From: Bradyrhizobium erythrophlei
GTDB taxonomy: Bacteria; Pseudomonadota; Alphaproteobacteria; Rhizobiales; Xanthobacteraceae
Reading direction: 5' to 3'
Length of the DNA stretch: 64,000 nt
NCBI RefSeq assembly: GCF_900129425.1
Contig: NZ_LT670817.1
Coordinates: 1,798,001 to 1,862,000 of the forward strand
Part shown: piece by piece, positions 26,065 through 34,892 of the stretch
Layout: every line of letters starts with the position of its first letter
How positions within the stretch are numbered: position 1 is the stretch's first letter
Notes under the pieces: generated by a model
Told to the model about the DNA's origin: nothing
The model's input: the letters and a program-made list of their open reading frames with translations, nothing else
Database searches by the model: none
Made by a program: the position numbers and the translations under genes

Positions 26065-27975
26065 ATGACTGTTCCTCACCCGGGTGAAGTGGCACACACC
26101 AAAGGTCTTCCGATTGCCGCCACACTGGGCGCGCTCGGCGTCGTCTATGGCGACATCGGCACAAGTCCTCTCTATGCGCTGAAGGAAGCGGCCAAGGCGG
26201 CCACCCATGGCGGCCCGCTCACCCATGAGGCGATCCTCGGAGTGGTGTCGCTGATCCTCTGGGCGCTGGTCCTGATTATTTCAGTTAAATATGCGCTGCT
26301 TATTTTGCGCGCCGACAACCGCGGCGAAGGCGGGATCGTTGCGTTGCTGGCGCTGCTCTCTGCCAGGAATGCGCGGCCCGGAACGTGGCGCGCGCAACTC
26401 CTGATCGTCGGCCTCGTTGGTGCGGCGTTGCTTTATGGTGACGGCGCCATCACGCCGGCCATCTCCGTGCTCAGCGCCGTTGAAGGCCTGAAGGTCGATG
26501 CGCCGTCGCTGGCGCCTGCCGTGATGCCACTCACCGTCATCATCCTGATCGGGCTTTTCGTCGTGCAACGGAAAGGCACCGGCTTCATCGGCAATATATT
26601 CGGGCCGGTGATGCTCGGTTGGTTTTTCGTGATTGCATTGCTGGGCATCTACGGCATCGTCCGAGCTCCCGATGTCCTCGCCGCCGTGAGCCCGCTTTAT
26701 GCCTTCAATTTTCTGATCCACCAGGATTTTCACATCAGCTTCGCCATTCTCGGCGCCGCCTTTCTCGCCGTGACCGGCGGCGAAGCCATGTATGCCGATA
26801 TGGGACACTTTGGTCAGGTGCCAATCCGGCTTGCATGGTTTGCGGTTGCCCTGCCTGCCCTCGTGCTCAACTACTTCGGACAGGCCGCGCTGCTGATCAC
26901 TGACGCGAGCACGCTCGAGAGTCCATTCTATCAGCTTGCGCCAGACTGGGCGCACTACCCGCTTGTTGCTTTCGCAACCGTTGCGACGGTGATCGCCTCG
27001 CAGGCGATTATCTCAGGCGTGTTTTCGCTGACGCAGCAGGCGATCCAGCTCGGCTTCCTGCCGCGCATGCAGATTTGGCACACGACCAGTCACACGATCG
27101 GCCAGATTTATGTGCCCGTTGTGAACTGGCTGCTTGCGGTGGCGACGCTGGGCGCCGTGATTGGCTTCGGCACATCCGACGCGCTCGCGGGCGCCTATGG
27201 AATCGCGGTGTCACTGCTGATGGCGATCACTACGCTGCTTGCGGCGCTGGTCGCACTGCAATGGGGCTACCATCCGATCGTCGTCATCCCGGTCAACGGC
27301 TTCTTTTTTATCATCGACCTCATCTTCTTTGCGGCGAATTCGACCAAACTGTTTGAGGGCGGCTGGTTTCCGCTTGCGCTCGCGGGCGCCGTTGCATTCC
27401 TGATGCTGACCTGGCGAAGCGGCGCCAGGCTTGTCGAAAGGGCCCGTAGCAATTTGCGTCAGCCGGAAGCAGACCTGATCGAGACCGCCACCAGCGGATG
27501 CCCGGCGCGACTACCCGGTACCGCCGTGTTTCTTGCATCCGCGGCCAATGGCGTGCCGCTCGCGCTGACGCAATTCATCCGGCACAATCACGTGATGCAC
27601 GAGCGTATTATACTCCTCACTGTCCTTATCGAGGAGACGCCGCGTATCGCCGACGAGAACCGGGTGGAAGTGATTGAAGTGATCAAGGGAATTACACGCG
27701 TCATTCTCCACTTCGGCTTCATGGAAAGCAACATCACGATCGCAGCAGGATTGCAGGCCGCCTGCGATCAAGGAAAAATATGCGGCATCGATCCTGCAAA
27801 TATCACTTATTATGTTGGCCGCGAGACGATCATCCCGAGTGACGAAGTCGTGGGCATGGCAGTCTGGCGCGAGACTCTCTTCGCATTTCTGCAGCACAAC
27901 GCCAAAGGCTCCGCAACCTTCTTCGGCGTGCCCGCGAGACAAGTGGTCGAATTTGGCACTGAGATCGAGATTTGA
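26065..27975 (+). CDS. kup: Low-affinity potassium transporter Kup
   Basis: K+ uptake permease of 636 residues, full length for the family. The N-terminal signature ALGVVYGDIGTSPLYALKEA is intact, followed by about twelve membrane helices (residues 12-440), including GDGAITPAISVLSAVEGL and VTGGEAMYADMGHFG, and a C-terminal cytoplasmic domain (about 465-636) with GTAVFLASAANGVPLAL and a YYVGRETIIP segment. It is monocistronic, with a purine-rich ribosome site (GGGGGAAA) before the ATG. Bradyrhizobium-type genomes often carry several kup copies. Confidence 0.95.
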   Translation: MTVPHPGEVAHTKGLPIAATLGALGVVYGDIGTSPLYALKEAAKAATHGGPLTHEAILGVVSLILWALVLIISVKYALLILRADNRGEGGIVALLALLSARNARPGTWRAQLLIVGLVGAALLYGDGAITPAISVLSAVEGLKVDAPSLAPAVMPLTVIILIGLFVVQRKGTGFIGNIFGPVMLGWFFVIALLGIYGIVRAPDVLAAVSPLYAFNFLIHQDFHISFAILGAAFLAVTGGEAMYADMGHFGQVPIRLAWFAVALPALVLNYFGQAALLITDASTLESPFYQLAPDWAHYPLVAFATVATVIASQAIISGVFSLTQQAIQLGFLPRMQIWHTTSHTIGQIYVPVVNWLLAVATLGAVIGFGTSDALAGAYGIAVSLLMAITTLLAALVALQWGYHPIVVIPVNGFFFIIDLIFFAANSTKLFEGGWFPLALAGAVAFLMLTWRSGARLVERARSNLRQPEADLIETATSGCPARLPGTAVFLASAANGVPLALTQFIRHNHVMHERIILLTVLIEETPRIADENRVEVIEVIKGITRVILHFGFMESNITIAAGLQAACDQGKICGIDPANITYYVGRETIIPSDEVVGMAVWRETLFAFLQHNAKGSATFFGVPARQVVEFGTEIEI

Positions 27976-28204
27976 GAGCTTTGGCGAAAACGATCAGACA
28001 ACCGATCGGCGTTCATTGCCCGGCAAAGAAGTTGGCCTTGCTTGATCCCTCGATATGGCAAGCGTCTTCCTGGAACTCTCCCTCGATGACCGAGAAGGAA
28101 TGAGTAGAAAACTATCCAGCTCTTGGCTGAATAAAAATCAAGGCTAAGCTTTGCGACCGGGTGTGAGACAATTTTATCCGAACTAAAGTGTCCGCCGTAA
28201 GCCT

Positions 28205-28951
28205 TTACTTCGACGCCATCATCACCGCAATATGCTCAGCCTTTCGGCGCGACAAGGCTGTGACGATGTTGCGCTCGGTCAATTCCATCAGTCTGTGCAT
28301 CGCGCGCCGGGCGCCGTCGGGATTGCGAGCCCAGATTTCGTCGAGAATGGCGCGGTGATAGGGTAAGCTCTTGCGCGGCGCACCGGGATTAAGGGTAGAT
28401 AGTTCGAAAGACATGCGTAGCGCGGCCTCGACGGTTGCACCGAAGGCGACCAGGAAGTCATTGCCTGTCGCAGTGAGGATACCGCGGTGGAAGCGAAGGT
28501 CCGGTTCGGAATAGGCGCGGCTGTCCATGCCGGCCGCATCCATCTCGCGATAGGCCCTCTCGATCCGGGCAAGGTCGGCATCGGAGCCGCGTTCGGCACA
28601 TAAAGCGCAGGCTTCGGGCTCCACGATCCGGCGTACCTGAAGCAATTGCTGGGCGAAATCCTCGATCGGGCGCAACGCCCAAGTCCATTCCAGCAACTCC
28701 GCGTCCAGCATGTTCCAGTTGACGCGCTCGCGAACATGCGTGCCGGCTTTTTGCCTGGCTGCAATCAGGCCCTTGGCTTTGAGGATGGACAACGACTCCC
28801 GGATCGAGGTGCGGCTGACATCGAATTGCGAGGCGAGCTCGATTTCGCGAGGCAACGTCGATCCCTCATGCCAGACGCCCGTCACGATCAGTCGCGCGAT
28901 TTCGCGGGCGACGTGGTTATTGGACGGACCGAAGTCATCTGCTTTCGGCAA
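28205..28951 (-). CDS. FadR/GntR family transcriptional regulator (TTG start)
   Basis: GntR regulator of the FadR subfamily, 248 residues from the TTG at 28951. The winged helix (VAREIARLIVTGVWHEGSTL, then DVSRTSIRESLSILKAKGLI) is followed by an all-helical FCD effector domain with the metal-binding His/Asp pattern (EPDLRFHRGILTATGN, YHRAILDEIWARN). An in-frame ATG at 29071 would add 40 residues, but it lies inside the likely promoter of the divergent ABC operon. The TTG has GAGG upstream and gives a normal family length. It probably controls the divergent sugar ABC operon. Confidence 0.8.
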   Translation of the reverse strand: MPKADDFGPSNNHVAREIARLIVTGVWHEGSTLPREIELASQFDVSRTSIRESLSILKAKGLIAARQKAGTHVRERVNWNMLDAELLEWTWALRPIEDFAQQLLQVRRIVEPEACALCAERGSDADLARIERAYREMDAAGMDSRAYSEPDLRFHRGILTATGNDFLVAFGATVEAALRMSFELSTLNPGAPRKSLPYHRAILDEIWARNPDGARRAMHRLMELTERNIVTALSRRKAEHIAVMMASK

Positions 28952-29045
28952 TTTCCGATCCTCACAAAAAAGAATATTGTCTGCTTTATTGCGGTGCGAT
29001 GTCAAATCACGCCCAAAATCCGATTGATCGTTGGGTATCCGGCTT

Positions 29046-29074
29046 TTGACAGCCCATTTTATGTCGGTCATATT
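29046..29074 (+). promoter_or_regulatory. Probable sigma70 promoter of the sugar ABC operon
   Basis: TTGACA (29046-29051), a 17-base spacer, then CATATT (29069-29074). The -35 is perfect and the -10 matches four of six. The ATG at 29104 follows a strong GAGAGGA ribosome site. Its position argues that the divergent regulator starts at 28951, not 29071. Confidence 0.6.
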
Positions 29075-29103
29075 ATTGAAAATTCGATAGAGAGGATGTC
29101 CGA

Positions 29104-30465
29104 ATGAGCAGCAACAAATCGCTCGATCTTGCACCCATCGTCAGCCGCCGAAAGCTGCTACAGGTAAGTGCAGCCGCACTCGGCGCCGCTGCGTTTCCGA
29201 TGCCTGCAATTGCGCAGGCAAAACCCTTTGCAGGCGTGACGCTGCACGGCGCTTCCTTCCAGCATCGCTTCTTCACGTTGCTGCAGAACTATATCCCTGA
29301 GTTTGAGCAGCAGACGGGCATGAAGGTCGATCTGCAGCTCTCGGCTTTCCCTGTCTACAACCAGCAGGCAAATCTGGAATTGTCGTCCGGCGGCTCGGCC
29401 TATGATTTCGTCAACGTGACATTCTTTCTCGCCGCGCGATGGGTGGCGGCCGGGCTTCTCGCCAATCTGGATGAGCTCACCTCTGATCCAAATCTCACGC
29501 CCCCGGACTGGAATCCGAAGGACTTCGTCGATGGCGCACAGGTACCTTACCGCGACGCCAAGGGCACGACCTACGGCTATTCCTGGGAAGGCGGCGCCAT
29601 GGTGATGGGCTTGTCGCGCATGGATTTGATGGAGAAGAAGGGGCTCAAGATACCGAAGACGTTCGCCGAATTGCAGCAGGTTTGCGCCGAGATCAATGGC
29701 ACCGGCAATGTCAACGGCATCGTCAGCTTCCAGCTTCATCACTGGTGCCTGCCGCCCTACATCCAGGGTTTTGGCGGCAATGTTTTCCGCAATCCGCCAG
29801 CCGACATCATGCCGACACTGAATACACCGGAAGCGATCCAGGCGGTCGAATATTATGCGACGCTCCTGAAGAGCGCGCCACGCGGCGTCCTCACCTACAC
29901 CGAAGACCAGGCGCGCCAGTCGCTGCTGACGGGGCGCTCCAACATCTTCATTCATTCCAGCTCCTGGATCACGCCGACGCTGCTCTCGGATGAAAGCAAG
30001 GTGAAGGACACCGCACGCATCGTCCGGATGCCCGCCGGCCCTGTGCACGATTTTCCAGCCTCGAACAGCCAGGGGCTCGGCATTCCCAAAAACGCCAGGA
30101 ACAGGAAAGCGGCGTGGGAGTTCATCAAGTGGGCGCTCAGCCCGGAAATCTCGATGCGTTTGTTCAAAGAGCACGGCCACTCGTCGGTGTGCCGCCGGTC
30201 CGTGATCGAAAGCGAGACCTATCGCAAGCTGAACACGGTCAACGGCCAGGATCTCGGCGCGCTCTATCTCGAAGTGCTGGAGCTTCCGGCCAAGGGCGAA
30301 AATTACATGGCCTATCGCACGGTGAAGGAATTCCCCGTGGTCGGCGATGTCATCAACAAGGCCGTCGAGCAGGTCGTGACGGGACAGCTCACCGGCGCTG
30401 CCGCCATGAATGCCGCGCAGGAACAGGCAGTCGCCAATTTGCGCCGTTCCGGAACCGCGCTTTGA
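29104..30465 (+). CDS. Carbohydrate ABC transporter substrate-binding protein
   Basis: Periplasmic binding protein of 453 residues, family 1 (CUT1 type). The N-terminus has a twin-arginine-like export signal (SRRKLLQVSAAALGAAAFPM, cleavage after AIAQA). The mature part has the family features GASFQHRFFTLLQNYIPEFE, an aromatic-rich binding region (GYSWEGGAMVMGLSR) and NRKAAWEFIKWALSP. The ligand is probably a sugar or polyol. It heads an operon of two permeases, an AroE-like dehydrogenase and an aldose-epimerase-like protein. Its stop overlaps the TTG of the next gene (TTGA). Confidence 0.9.
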   Translation: MSSNKSLDLAPIVSRRKLLQVSAAALGAAAFPMPAIAQAKPFAGVTLHGASFQHRFFTLLQNYIPEFEQQTGMKVDLQLSAFPVYNQQANLELSSGGSAYDFVNVTFFLAARWVAAGLLANLDELTSDPNLTPPDWNPKDFVDGAQVPYRDAKGTTYGYSWEGGAMVMGLSRMDLMEKKGLKIPKTFAELQQVCAEINGTGNVNGIVSFQLHHWCLPPYIQGFGGNVFRNPPADIMPTLNTPEAIQAVEYYATLLKSAPRGVLTYTEDQARQSLLTGRSNIFIHSSSWITPTLLSDESKVKDTARIVRMPAGPVHDFPASNSQGLGIPKNARNRKAAWEFIKWALSPEISMRLFKEHGHSSVCRRSVIESETYRKLNTVNGQDLGALYLEVLELPAKGENYMAYRTVKEFPVVGDVINKAVEQVVTGQLTGAAAMNAAQEQAVANLRRSGTAL

Positions 30466-31359
30466 GCGAAACGGGAATTGACGCGGAGCGACGAAGTTTT
30501 GTGCGCTGGGCGCTGGCGCCAAGTTTGATCGTTCTCTTCGCGATTGCTGCGCTGCCGGCGTTTTACTTGCTGGTGACCAGCCTGACGCCGTTTCAACTGG
30601 TCAATCCCGGCTCCTCGACCGATTTCACCGCGCCGTTGCGGAATTACCGCCTGCTTCCGGGGGATCCGCGCTTCGTCAATTCGCTGCTCGTGCAGGCGAA
30701 GCTGTCCTTCTGGGGCGTGCTGTTTCAGGTGCTGCTGGGCACGCTGCTCGCGCTGCTGCTTCATACGCAGTCGCGCTTTGTCGAATTCGTCCGTACCTTT
30801 TTCCTGATTCCAATAGTGCTGCCGCCGATCGTGGTGGCCGTGATCTGGAAATTGATTTACACGCCCGACATCAGCCCGATCTACTACGCCGCAAGCCTGC
30901 TCAATATCACGATGCCATCGCTGACCTCCAGCGTCGATTTTGCTCTGACGTTCAATCATCATTGCCGACACCTGGGAGTGGCTGCCCTTTACCTTCCTGA
31001 TGGTGCTGGCGGCGCTGCAAACCATTCCCGATGAATATTCCGAGGCTGCGCTGGTCGACGGCGCCAACAAGCTCCAGATATTTTACTACGTCACACTTCC
31101 CTTCATCACGCCTATCCTGGTGATCTCGGCGATGTTCCGCCTGATCGACAGCGTCAAAGCGTTTCCGCTTGTCTTCCTGCTGACAGGCGGCGGGCCCGGA
31201 AGCGTCACGGAGGTGACCAACTACTATGCCTACTTATTGGCGTTCGATTTCAACGAGATCGGCTATTCCAGCGCGGTGACGATCGTGATGCTACTCCTCG
31301 TCGTTGCGGTCAGCCTGGGCGTGATGTGGATGGGCCGTCATCGGGAGGCGATGAATTGA
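30462..31359 (+). pseudogene. Sugar ABC permease 1, frameshifted
   Basis: CUT1 permease (MalF-like) split by a frameshift. From TTG 30462, coupled to the preceding stop, the first frame gives the membrane segments LAPSLIVLFAIAALPAFYLL to SSVDFALTFN. From about 30955 the protein continues in the next frame as IIIADTWEWLPFTFLMVLAA and reaches the permease EAA loop (EYSEAALVDGANKLQIFYYV), ending at 31359. The span is 299 codons plus one base, so a single extra base near 30950-30960 explains it. It is either a real inactivation, which would silence the transporter, or a sequence error. There is no homopolymer at the site. Confidence 0.85.
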
Positions 31360-32183
31360 GCGGGAATTCCGGTCGCGGCCCTGGGCGGGGAAGGCTCGTC
31401 GCGATCGGCGTGACGCTGGTTGTGCTGCTTTCCCCGTTCCTCTGGTTGTTGCAGATGAGCTTCAAGACCAACGACATGATACTGCAGTTCCCGCCGCTCT
31501 TGATCTTCAAGCCGACGCTGGAGAATTACACCTCGCTCTGGCACAGCGCGTTTTCTGCCTCGTTCGTCAACAGTCTGCTGAGCGCGTCGCTCTCCACCGC
31601 GCTCGCACTTCTGCTCGGAGTGCCGGCAGCCTACGCGTTATCGCGATGGGCCGGGCGGGGAAAGCATGCGCTGGGATTTGCCATTCTCGTGACCAGAATG
31701 GCGCCGCCCATCGCATTCACCATTCCGTTCTTCCTGTTTTATCGCTGGATCGGTCTGCTCGACACGGTCACCGGACTGGTCCTGGTCTATACCAGCTTCA
31801 ACCTTCCGCTCGTGATCTGGATGATGCAGCCTTTCTTCGATACGGTGCCGCGGTCGCTGGAGGAGGCGGCCTTGGTCGATGGTGCCCGAACCCGTACTGT
31901 GTTCCTGCATATCGTGCTGCCAATGGTTGCGCCAGGTATCGCCGCCACCGCAATCCTTTGTTTCCTCTATGCTTGGAACGATTTCTTCTTCGCGCTGATC
32001 CTCACCCGCACCAACGCGCGCACGGCGCCGGTCGCCGTCGTGAATTTTATGAACTATGAAGGGTGGGAGTGGGGCAAGATCGCTGCCGGCGGATCGCTCG
32101 TGATGGCGCCGGTCCTGATCTTTTCCCTCGCGGTACGCCGTTATCTGGTGAGCGGGCTGACGGCCGGCGCTGTAAAGGGCTAG
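31356..32183 (+). CDS. Sugar ABC permease 2 (MalG-like)
   Basis: Inner-membrane permease of 275 residues with six membrane helices. The EAA motif that contacts the ATPase is EEAALVDGARTRTVFLHIVL, and the C-terminal helix runs through ILIFSLAVRRYLVSGLTAGA. The TTG at 31356 is coupled to the stop of permease 1 (TTGA) and preceded by GGGAGG; a GTG further up at 31326 is less likely. No ATP-binding subunit is encoded nearby, so the transporter must borrow a MalK-type ATPase from elsewhere. Confidence 0.88.
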   Translation: MSGNSGRGPGRGRLVAIGVTLVVLLSPFLWLLQMSFKTNDMILQFPPLLIFKPTLENYTSLWHSAFSASFVNSLLSASLSTALALLLGVPAAYALSRWAGRGKHALGFAILVTRMAPPIAFTIPFFLFYRWIGLLDTVTGLVLVYTSFNLPLVIWMMQPFFDTVPRSLEEAALVDGARTRTVFLHIVLPMVAPGIAATAILCFLYAWNDFFFALILTRTNARTAPVAVVNFMNYEGWEWGKIAAGGSLVMAPVLIFSLAVRRYLVSGLTAGAVKG

Positions 32184-32185
32184 AC

Positions 32186-32977
32186 ATGCGGCTTCCGACT
32201 GGCGCCTCGCGCTTCGTTTTCATCCTCGCCCATCCGGCCGGGCACGTCAGCGCGCCGCGTTATTATTCGCCGTATTTCCGGGAAAGCGGGCTCGACTGGC
32301 ACATGGTGCCGCTTGACATCGCGCCGGAGCATCTCGCGGAGACAATAAGGACGCTCGCGAATTCGCGCAGTGTCGCTGGATTCAACCTCACCATGCCTCA
32401 CAAGCCGGCCGCGTTTGCGCTTTGCGATACGGCGGGACCCGCCGCAGAATTTGAAGGTGTCGTCAACACCATCCGGATCGAAGGCGATGGACGGCTGGTC
32501 GGCGAATCCTTCGACGGGCGCGGATTTATGGACGCCGCCCGCGAGGCCGGCGTTTTCGATTCCGGCCGCCGCTGCGTCGTCATCGGAGCGGGTGGCGCAG
32601 GCCGCGCGATTTGCCACGCGCTTGCCGCAGCCGGCGCAAAAAGCATCGGCATTCTCAACGAAACGCCCGGGCCGGTTGAAATTTTGGCGTCGAAACTACG
32701 CGGCCAGTTTCCCAATCTTGAAATCAGCCTTCAGGAGAGGTTCGACGACACCGGTCTGCTCGTCAACGCGACGTCGCTGGGACTTAACGCGACAGACGCC
32801 ATGCCGACGGATCCGGCAAAGCTGCCGAGAGATTGCGCTGTGTTCGACATCATTGCCGGGCGCAGGACCGAATTCATGGAGGCCTGCGCCGCCCGCGGCC
32901 TCCGGGTAGTCGACGGTGTTGCTATGATCAAACACCAGCTTCCGCTCCAAACCGCGTTCTGGCGAGGTGAGACATGA
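32186..32977 (+). CDS. AroE-like (shikimate dehydrogenase family) NADP-dependent dehydrogenase
   Basis: 263-residue dehydrogenase with the AroE fold. The catalytic Lys region FNLTMPHKPAAF and the NADP-binding loop VIGAGGAGRAICHALAAAG are intact. Substrate-site residues differ: the usual HSxSP motif reads HVSAP, losing both carboxylate-binding serines, and NTDGxG reads SFDGRG, keeping only the Asp. It probably acts on a different cyclic polyol or sugar acid rather than shikimate. It begins three bases after permease 2 and overlaps the epimerase gene by four, inside a sugar-uptake operon. Confidence 0.82.
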   Translation: MRLPTGASRFVFILAHPAGHVSAPRYYSPYFRESGLDWHMVPLDIAPEHLAETIRTLANSRSVAGFNLTMPHKPAAFALCDTAGPAAEFEGVVNTIRIEGDGRLVGESFDGRGFMDAAREAGVFDSGRRCVVIGAGGAGRAICHALAAAGAKSIGILNETPGPVEILASKLRGQFPNLEISLQERFDDTGLLVNATSLGLNATDAMPTDPAKLPRDCAVFDIIAGRRTEFMEACAARGLRVVDGVAMIKHQLPLQTAFWRGET

Positions 32978-33846
32978 ACATTGACCACCATAGACTGCGC
33001 AATAAGGAGATCGCTGCGACCGTCTTGGCGCATGGTGCTGAATTGTGTTCCTTGACGGATGCTCAAGGATTTGAACTGCTCTGGCAGGCCGGGCCGGAAT
33101 GGCCGCGCCACGCGCCTTTGCTGTTTCCGATCGTCGGCCGCCTGAAGAACGACGAACTGCATCATCGGGGAAAAGCCTATCCGATGGCACAACACGGTTT
33201 TGCGCGCGACCATCGGTTTGACTGGGTATCGCGCGAGTCGACGTCCTGTAAGCTGGTCCTTAACGATAATGCCGAAACGCGCATACGCTATCCCTTTCCG
33301 TTTCGGCTGGAGGTCAATTACACGTTGAAAGGCGCCGGACTGGATATAACCCTCGACGTTACCAATACGGGTAACGAGATGCTCCCGGCGTCAATTGGCG
33401 CTCATCCGGCGTTTCATTGGCCATTGCTGCCAGGGTTGGCCAAGGAAGCTTACAAGCTCATTTTCTCAAACGAAGAGTCTGCACCGGTCCGTCGACTGAA
33501 GGACGGATTGATGCGCCCGATGTCGGAGCCGACACCCATACGCGGCGACACGCTCTCGCTTTCGGAAAAGCTTTTCGATGATGACGCGATTATTCTGGAC
33601 CAACTTGCAAGTTCAGCCGTTAGCTACGCAGCCGATCACGGTCCATCCATCGACGTTTCTTGGCAGGGATTTCGTGAACTCGGTGTCTGGTCGAAACCCG
33701 GCGGCGCTCGGTTTCTCTGCGTCGAACCCTGGCACGGATTTGCAAGTCCGTCGGAATTTGACGGAGAGTTCATCGACAAGCCTGGGTTGATGCACATCTC
33801 TCCCGCGCAAAAGCGATCGGTAAATTACCGCATCCGTATTGGCTAA
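32974..33846 (+). CDS. Aldose 1-epimerase family protein (LacX/YeaD-like)
   Basis: Galactose-mutarotase-fold protein of 290 residues. The catalytic His region AQHGFARDHRFDW and the second motif SIGAHPAFHWPL are present, with the C-terminal LCVEPWHGFASP holding the likely general base. Such proteins interconvert anomers of a free or phosphorylated sugar. It is last in the operon with the ABC transporter and the AroE-like enzyme, whose stop it overlaps (ATGA), which suggests the imported compound is a sugar or is converted into one. Confidence 0.85.
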   Translation: MNIDHHRLRNKEIAATVLAHGAELCSLTDAQGFELLWQAGPEWPRHAPLLFPIVGRLKNDELHHRGKAYPMAQHGFARDHRFDWVSRESTSCKLVLNDNAETRIRYPFPFRLEVNYTLKGAGLDITLDVTNTGNEMLPASIGAHPAFHWPLLPGLAKEAYKLIFSNEESAPVRRLKDGLMRPMSEPTPIRGDTLSLSEKLFDDDAIILDQLASSAVSYAADHGPSIDVSWQGFRELGVWSKPGGARFLCVEPWHGFASPSEFDGEFIDKPGLMHISPAQKRSVNYRIRIG

Positions 33847-34208
33847 TTTGGGCAGGCCCGAACGGCGATTTGCTCCATTGCGTCCGAAGTTGGCACCTTT
33901 GAGACATGCCGACGGGCGCTGAGGATGTCCGGAGTTGGGGCAGACCGGAAGCGATCCGCCGACGCTCAAAATGACGCTTTTGACTCGGACAGGACCTCGG
34001 CAGGTCGTCGGGTTAAACGCGAATTTACTAGCTCTCCCTTGTCTCATCCTTACGTTCGGGTCGTTGCGCTCCGGTTGCATGACTTTTGCCGCGCGTTCGA
34101 GCTGTGCAGCAAAGCATGTGGCATCCCGGTTACCGGGGCGACAATGCGGGTGCCGCGCCAGGGCGGCGGCCCCAACCGCTTGCGGCATATCATATATGGA
34201 GAAACGCA
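33847..34208. other. Intergenic region with no supported gene
   Basis: About 360 bases; the open frames here show no domain and no ribosome site. A small palindrome CCCGG-TTA-CCGGG lies near 34125-34137. The end of the gap supplies the promoter and the GGAG ribosome site of the next small gene. Confidence 0.45.
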
Positions 34209-34481
34209 ATGTCGAGACTTAGTATTGTAGGGGCGACGGCCGTGTTACTCGCGTTAGCAGTTGGAACCCCGACCTTCGCCGTGGAGCTCCGCGGCGTCGA
34301 TGGCCACCGTGGCGGTGCGATGCACTTCGGCAGCGGCGGGCTCGGCGGTGCTCAAGCAAGGCATCGGCTCCGTGGTATCCAGAAGGCGTCAGCACGCTAT
34401 TGCGCCGAGCGTTGGGCGTACTACAACCCGGTGTCCGGGAAGTATATGGGCGACGATGGTGAGTGGCATGCTTGCCGATGA
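34209..34481 (+). CDS. BA14K-like small exported protein
   Basis: 90-residue protein with a signal peptide (SIVGATAVLLALAVGTPTFA) and a C-terminal module YCAERWAYYNPVSGKYMGDD ending in HACR. This matches the BA14K pattern (YC..R...Y.P..G.Y.G.DG..H.C) of Brucella/Bradyrhizobium immunoreactive or lectin-like envelope proteins. A GGAG ribosome site precedes the ATG, and a strong terminator begins five bases after the stop, so this is a complete monocistronic unit. Confidence 0.75.
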   Translation: MSRLSIVGATAVLLALAVGTPTFAVELRGVDGHRGGAMHFGSGGLGGAQARHRLRGIQKASARYCAERWAYYNPVSGKYMGDDGEWHACR

Positions 34482-34485
34482 AAGC

Positions 34486-34516
34486 AAAAAAGAGCGGCTC
34501 AAGCCGCTCTTTTTTT
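34486..34516 (+). terminator. Rho-independent terminator of the BA14K-like gene
   Basis: AGAGCGGCT-CA-AGCCGCTCT: a perfect 9-base-pair stem (34491-34499 with 34502-34510), preceded by an A run and followed by six T, directly after the small gene. The A and T runs extend the pairing, so it may work in both directions. Confidence 0.9.
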
Positions 34517-34695
34517 ATGCTCGACGCTTTCCATGCTCGACAAACGGCCTGAGTAGATTGAAAGCTCCAAGCTTCACATCCTTCGGGCGTTTTCTCGCTT
34601 GGCCGCCTGGTTGGCGGGCTTGAACGAGCTGAGATGATGCGATGGCCGTTGAGCACTTCTGCTTATGCCACTTTTCGGACATGGCTGCGATGGCG

Positions 34696-34738
34696 GACGA
34701 CTTCCGCTGTCGGGGGGGGGGGGACAGCGGAAGTCGTC
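34696..34738. repeat. Perfect 16-base inverted repeat around an 11-G loop
   Basis: GACGACTTCCGCTGTC (34696-34711) and its exact complement GACAGCGGAAGTCGTC (34723-34738) flank eleven consecutive G (34712-34722). It would form a very stable hairpin or cruciform with a pure G loop. It is not followed by a T tract, so it is not a standard terminator. Confidence 0.8.
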
Positions 34739-34822
34739 GCTCGATTCGTTTTCATCATCGAGGGGTTGCTCGCTCCTTGGTCGCAAGTCCGAAAATACTT
34801 CGAACGTAGGTGATGATTGTCA

Positions 34823-34851
34823 GACCGCTCTTGGCGCAAAGCGGCCGTTCG
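34823..34851. repeat. Dispersed intergenic repeat, copy 2
   Basis: GACCGCTCTTGG-CGCAAAGCGG-CCGTTCG belongs to the same family as the copies at 17055, 44714 and 55570, with CCGCT and AGCGG forming a short stem around TTGGCGCAA. Confidence 0.55.
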
Positions 34852-34892
34852 CACGGCGTTCGATTGATGCCGCACTTAGATGAAACATCGGC

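Larger units (their letters stand above)
34517..34892. other. Intergenic region rich in repeat fragments
   Basis: No gene supported. It holds the poly-G inverted repeat at 34696-34738 and repeat copy 2 at 34823, and GCGGACG-type fragments of the same repeat family occur near 34668-34700. This is a local build-up of short repeats between a terminator and a dead gene. Confidence 0.5.

Noticed and set aside
28952..29134. N-terminally extended FadR regulator starting at 29071 or 29134
   Set aside because: The extension crosses a strong TTGACA promoter of the divergent operon and adds sequence not expected for the family.
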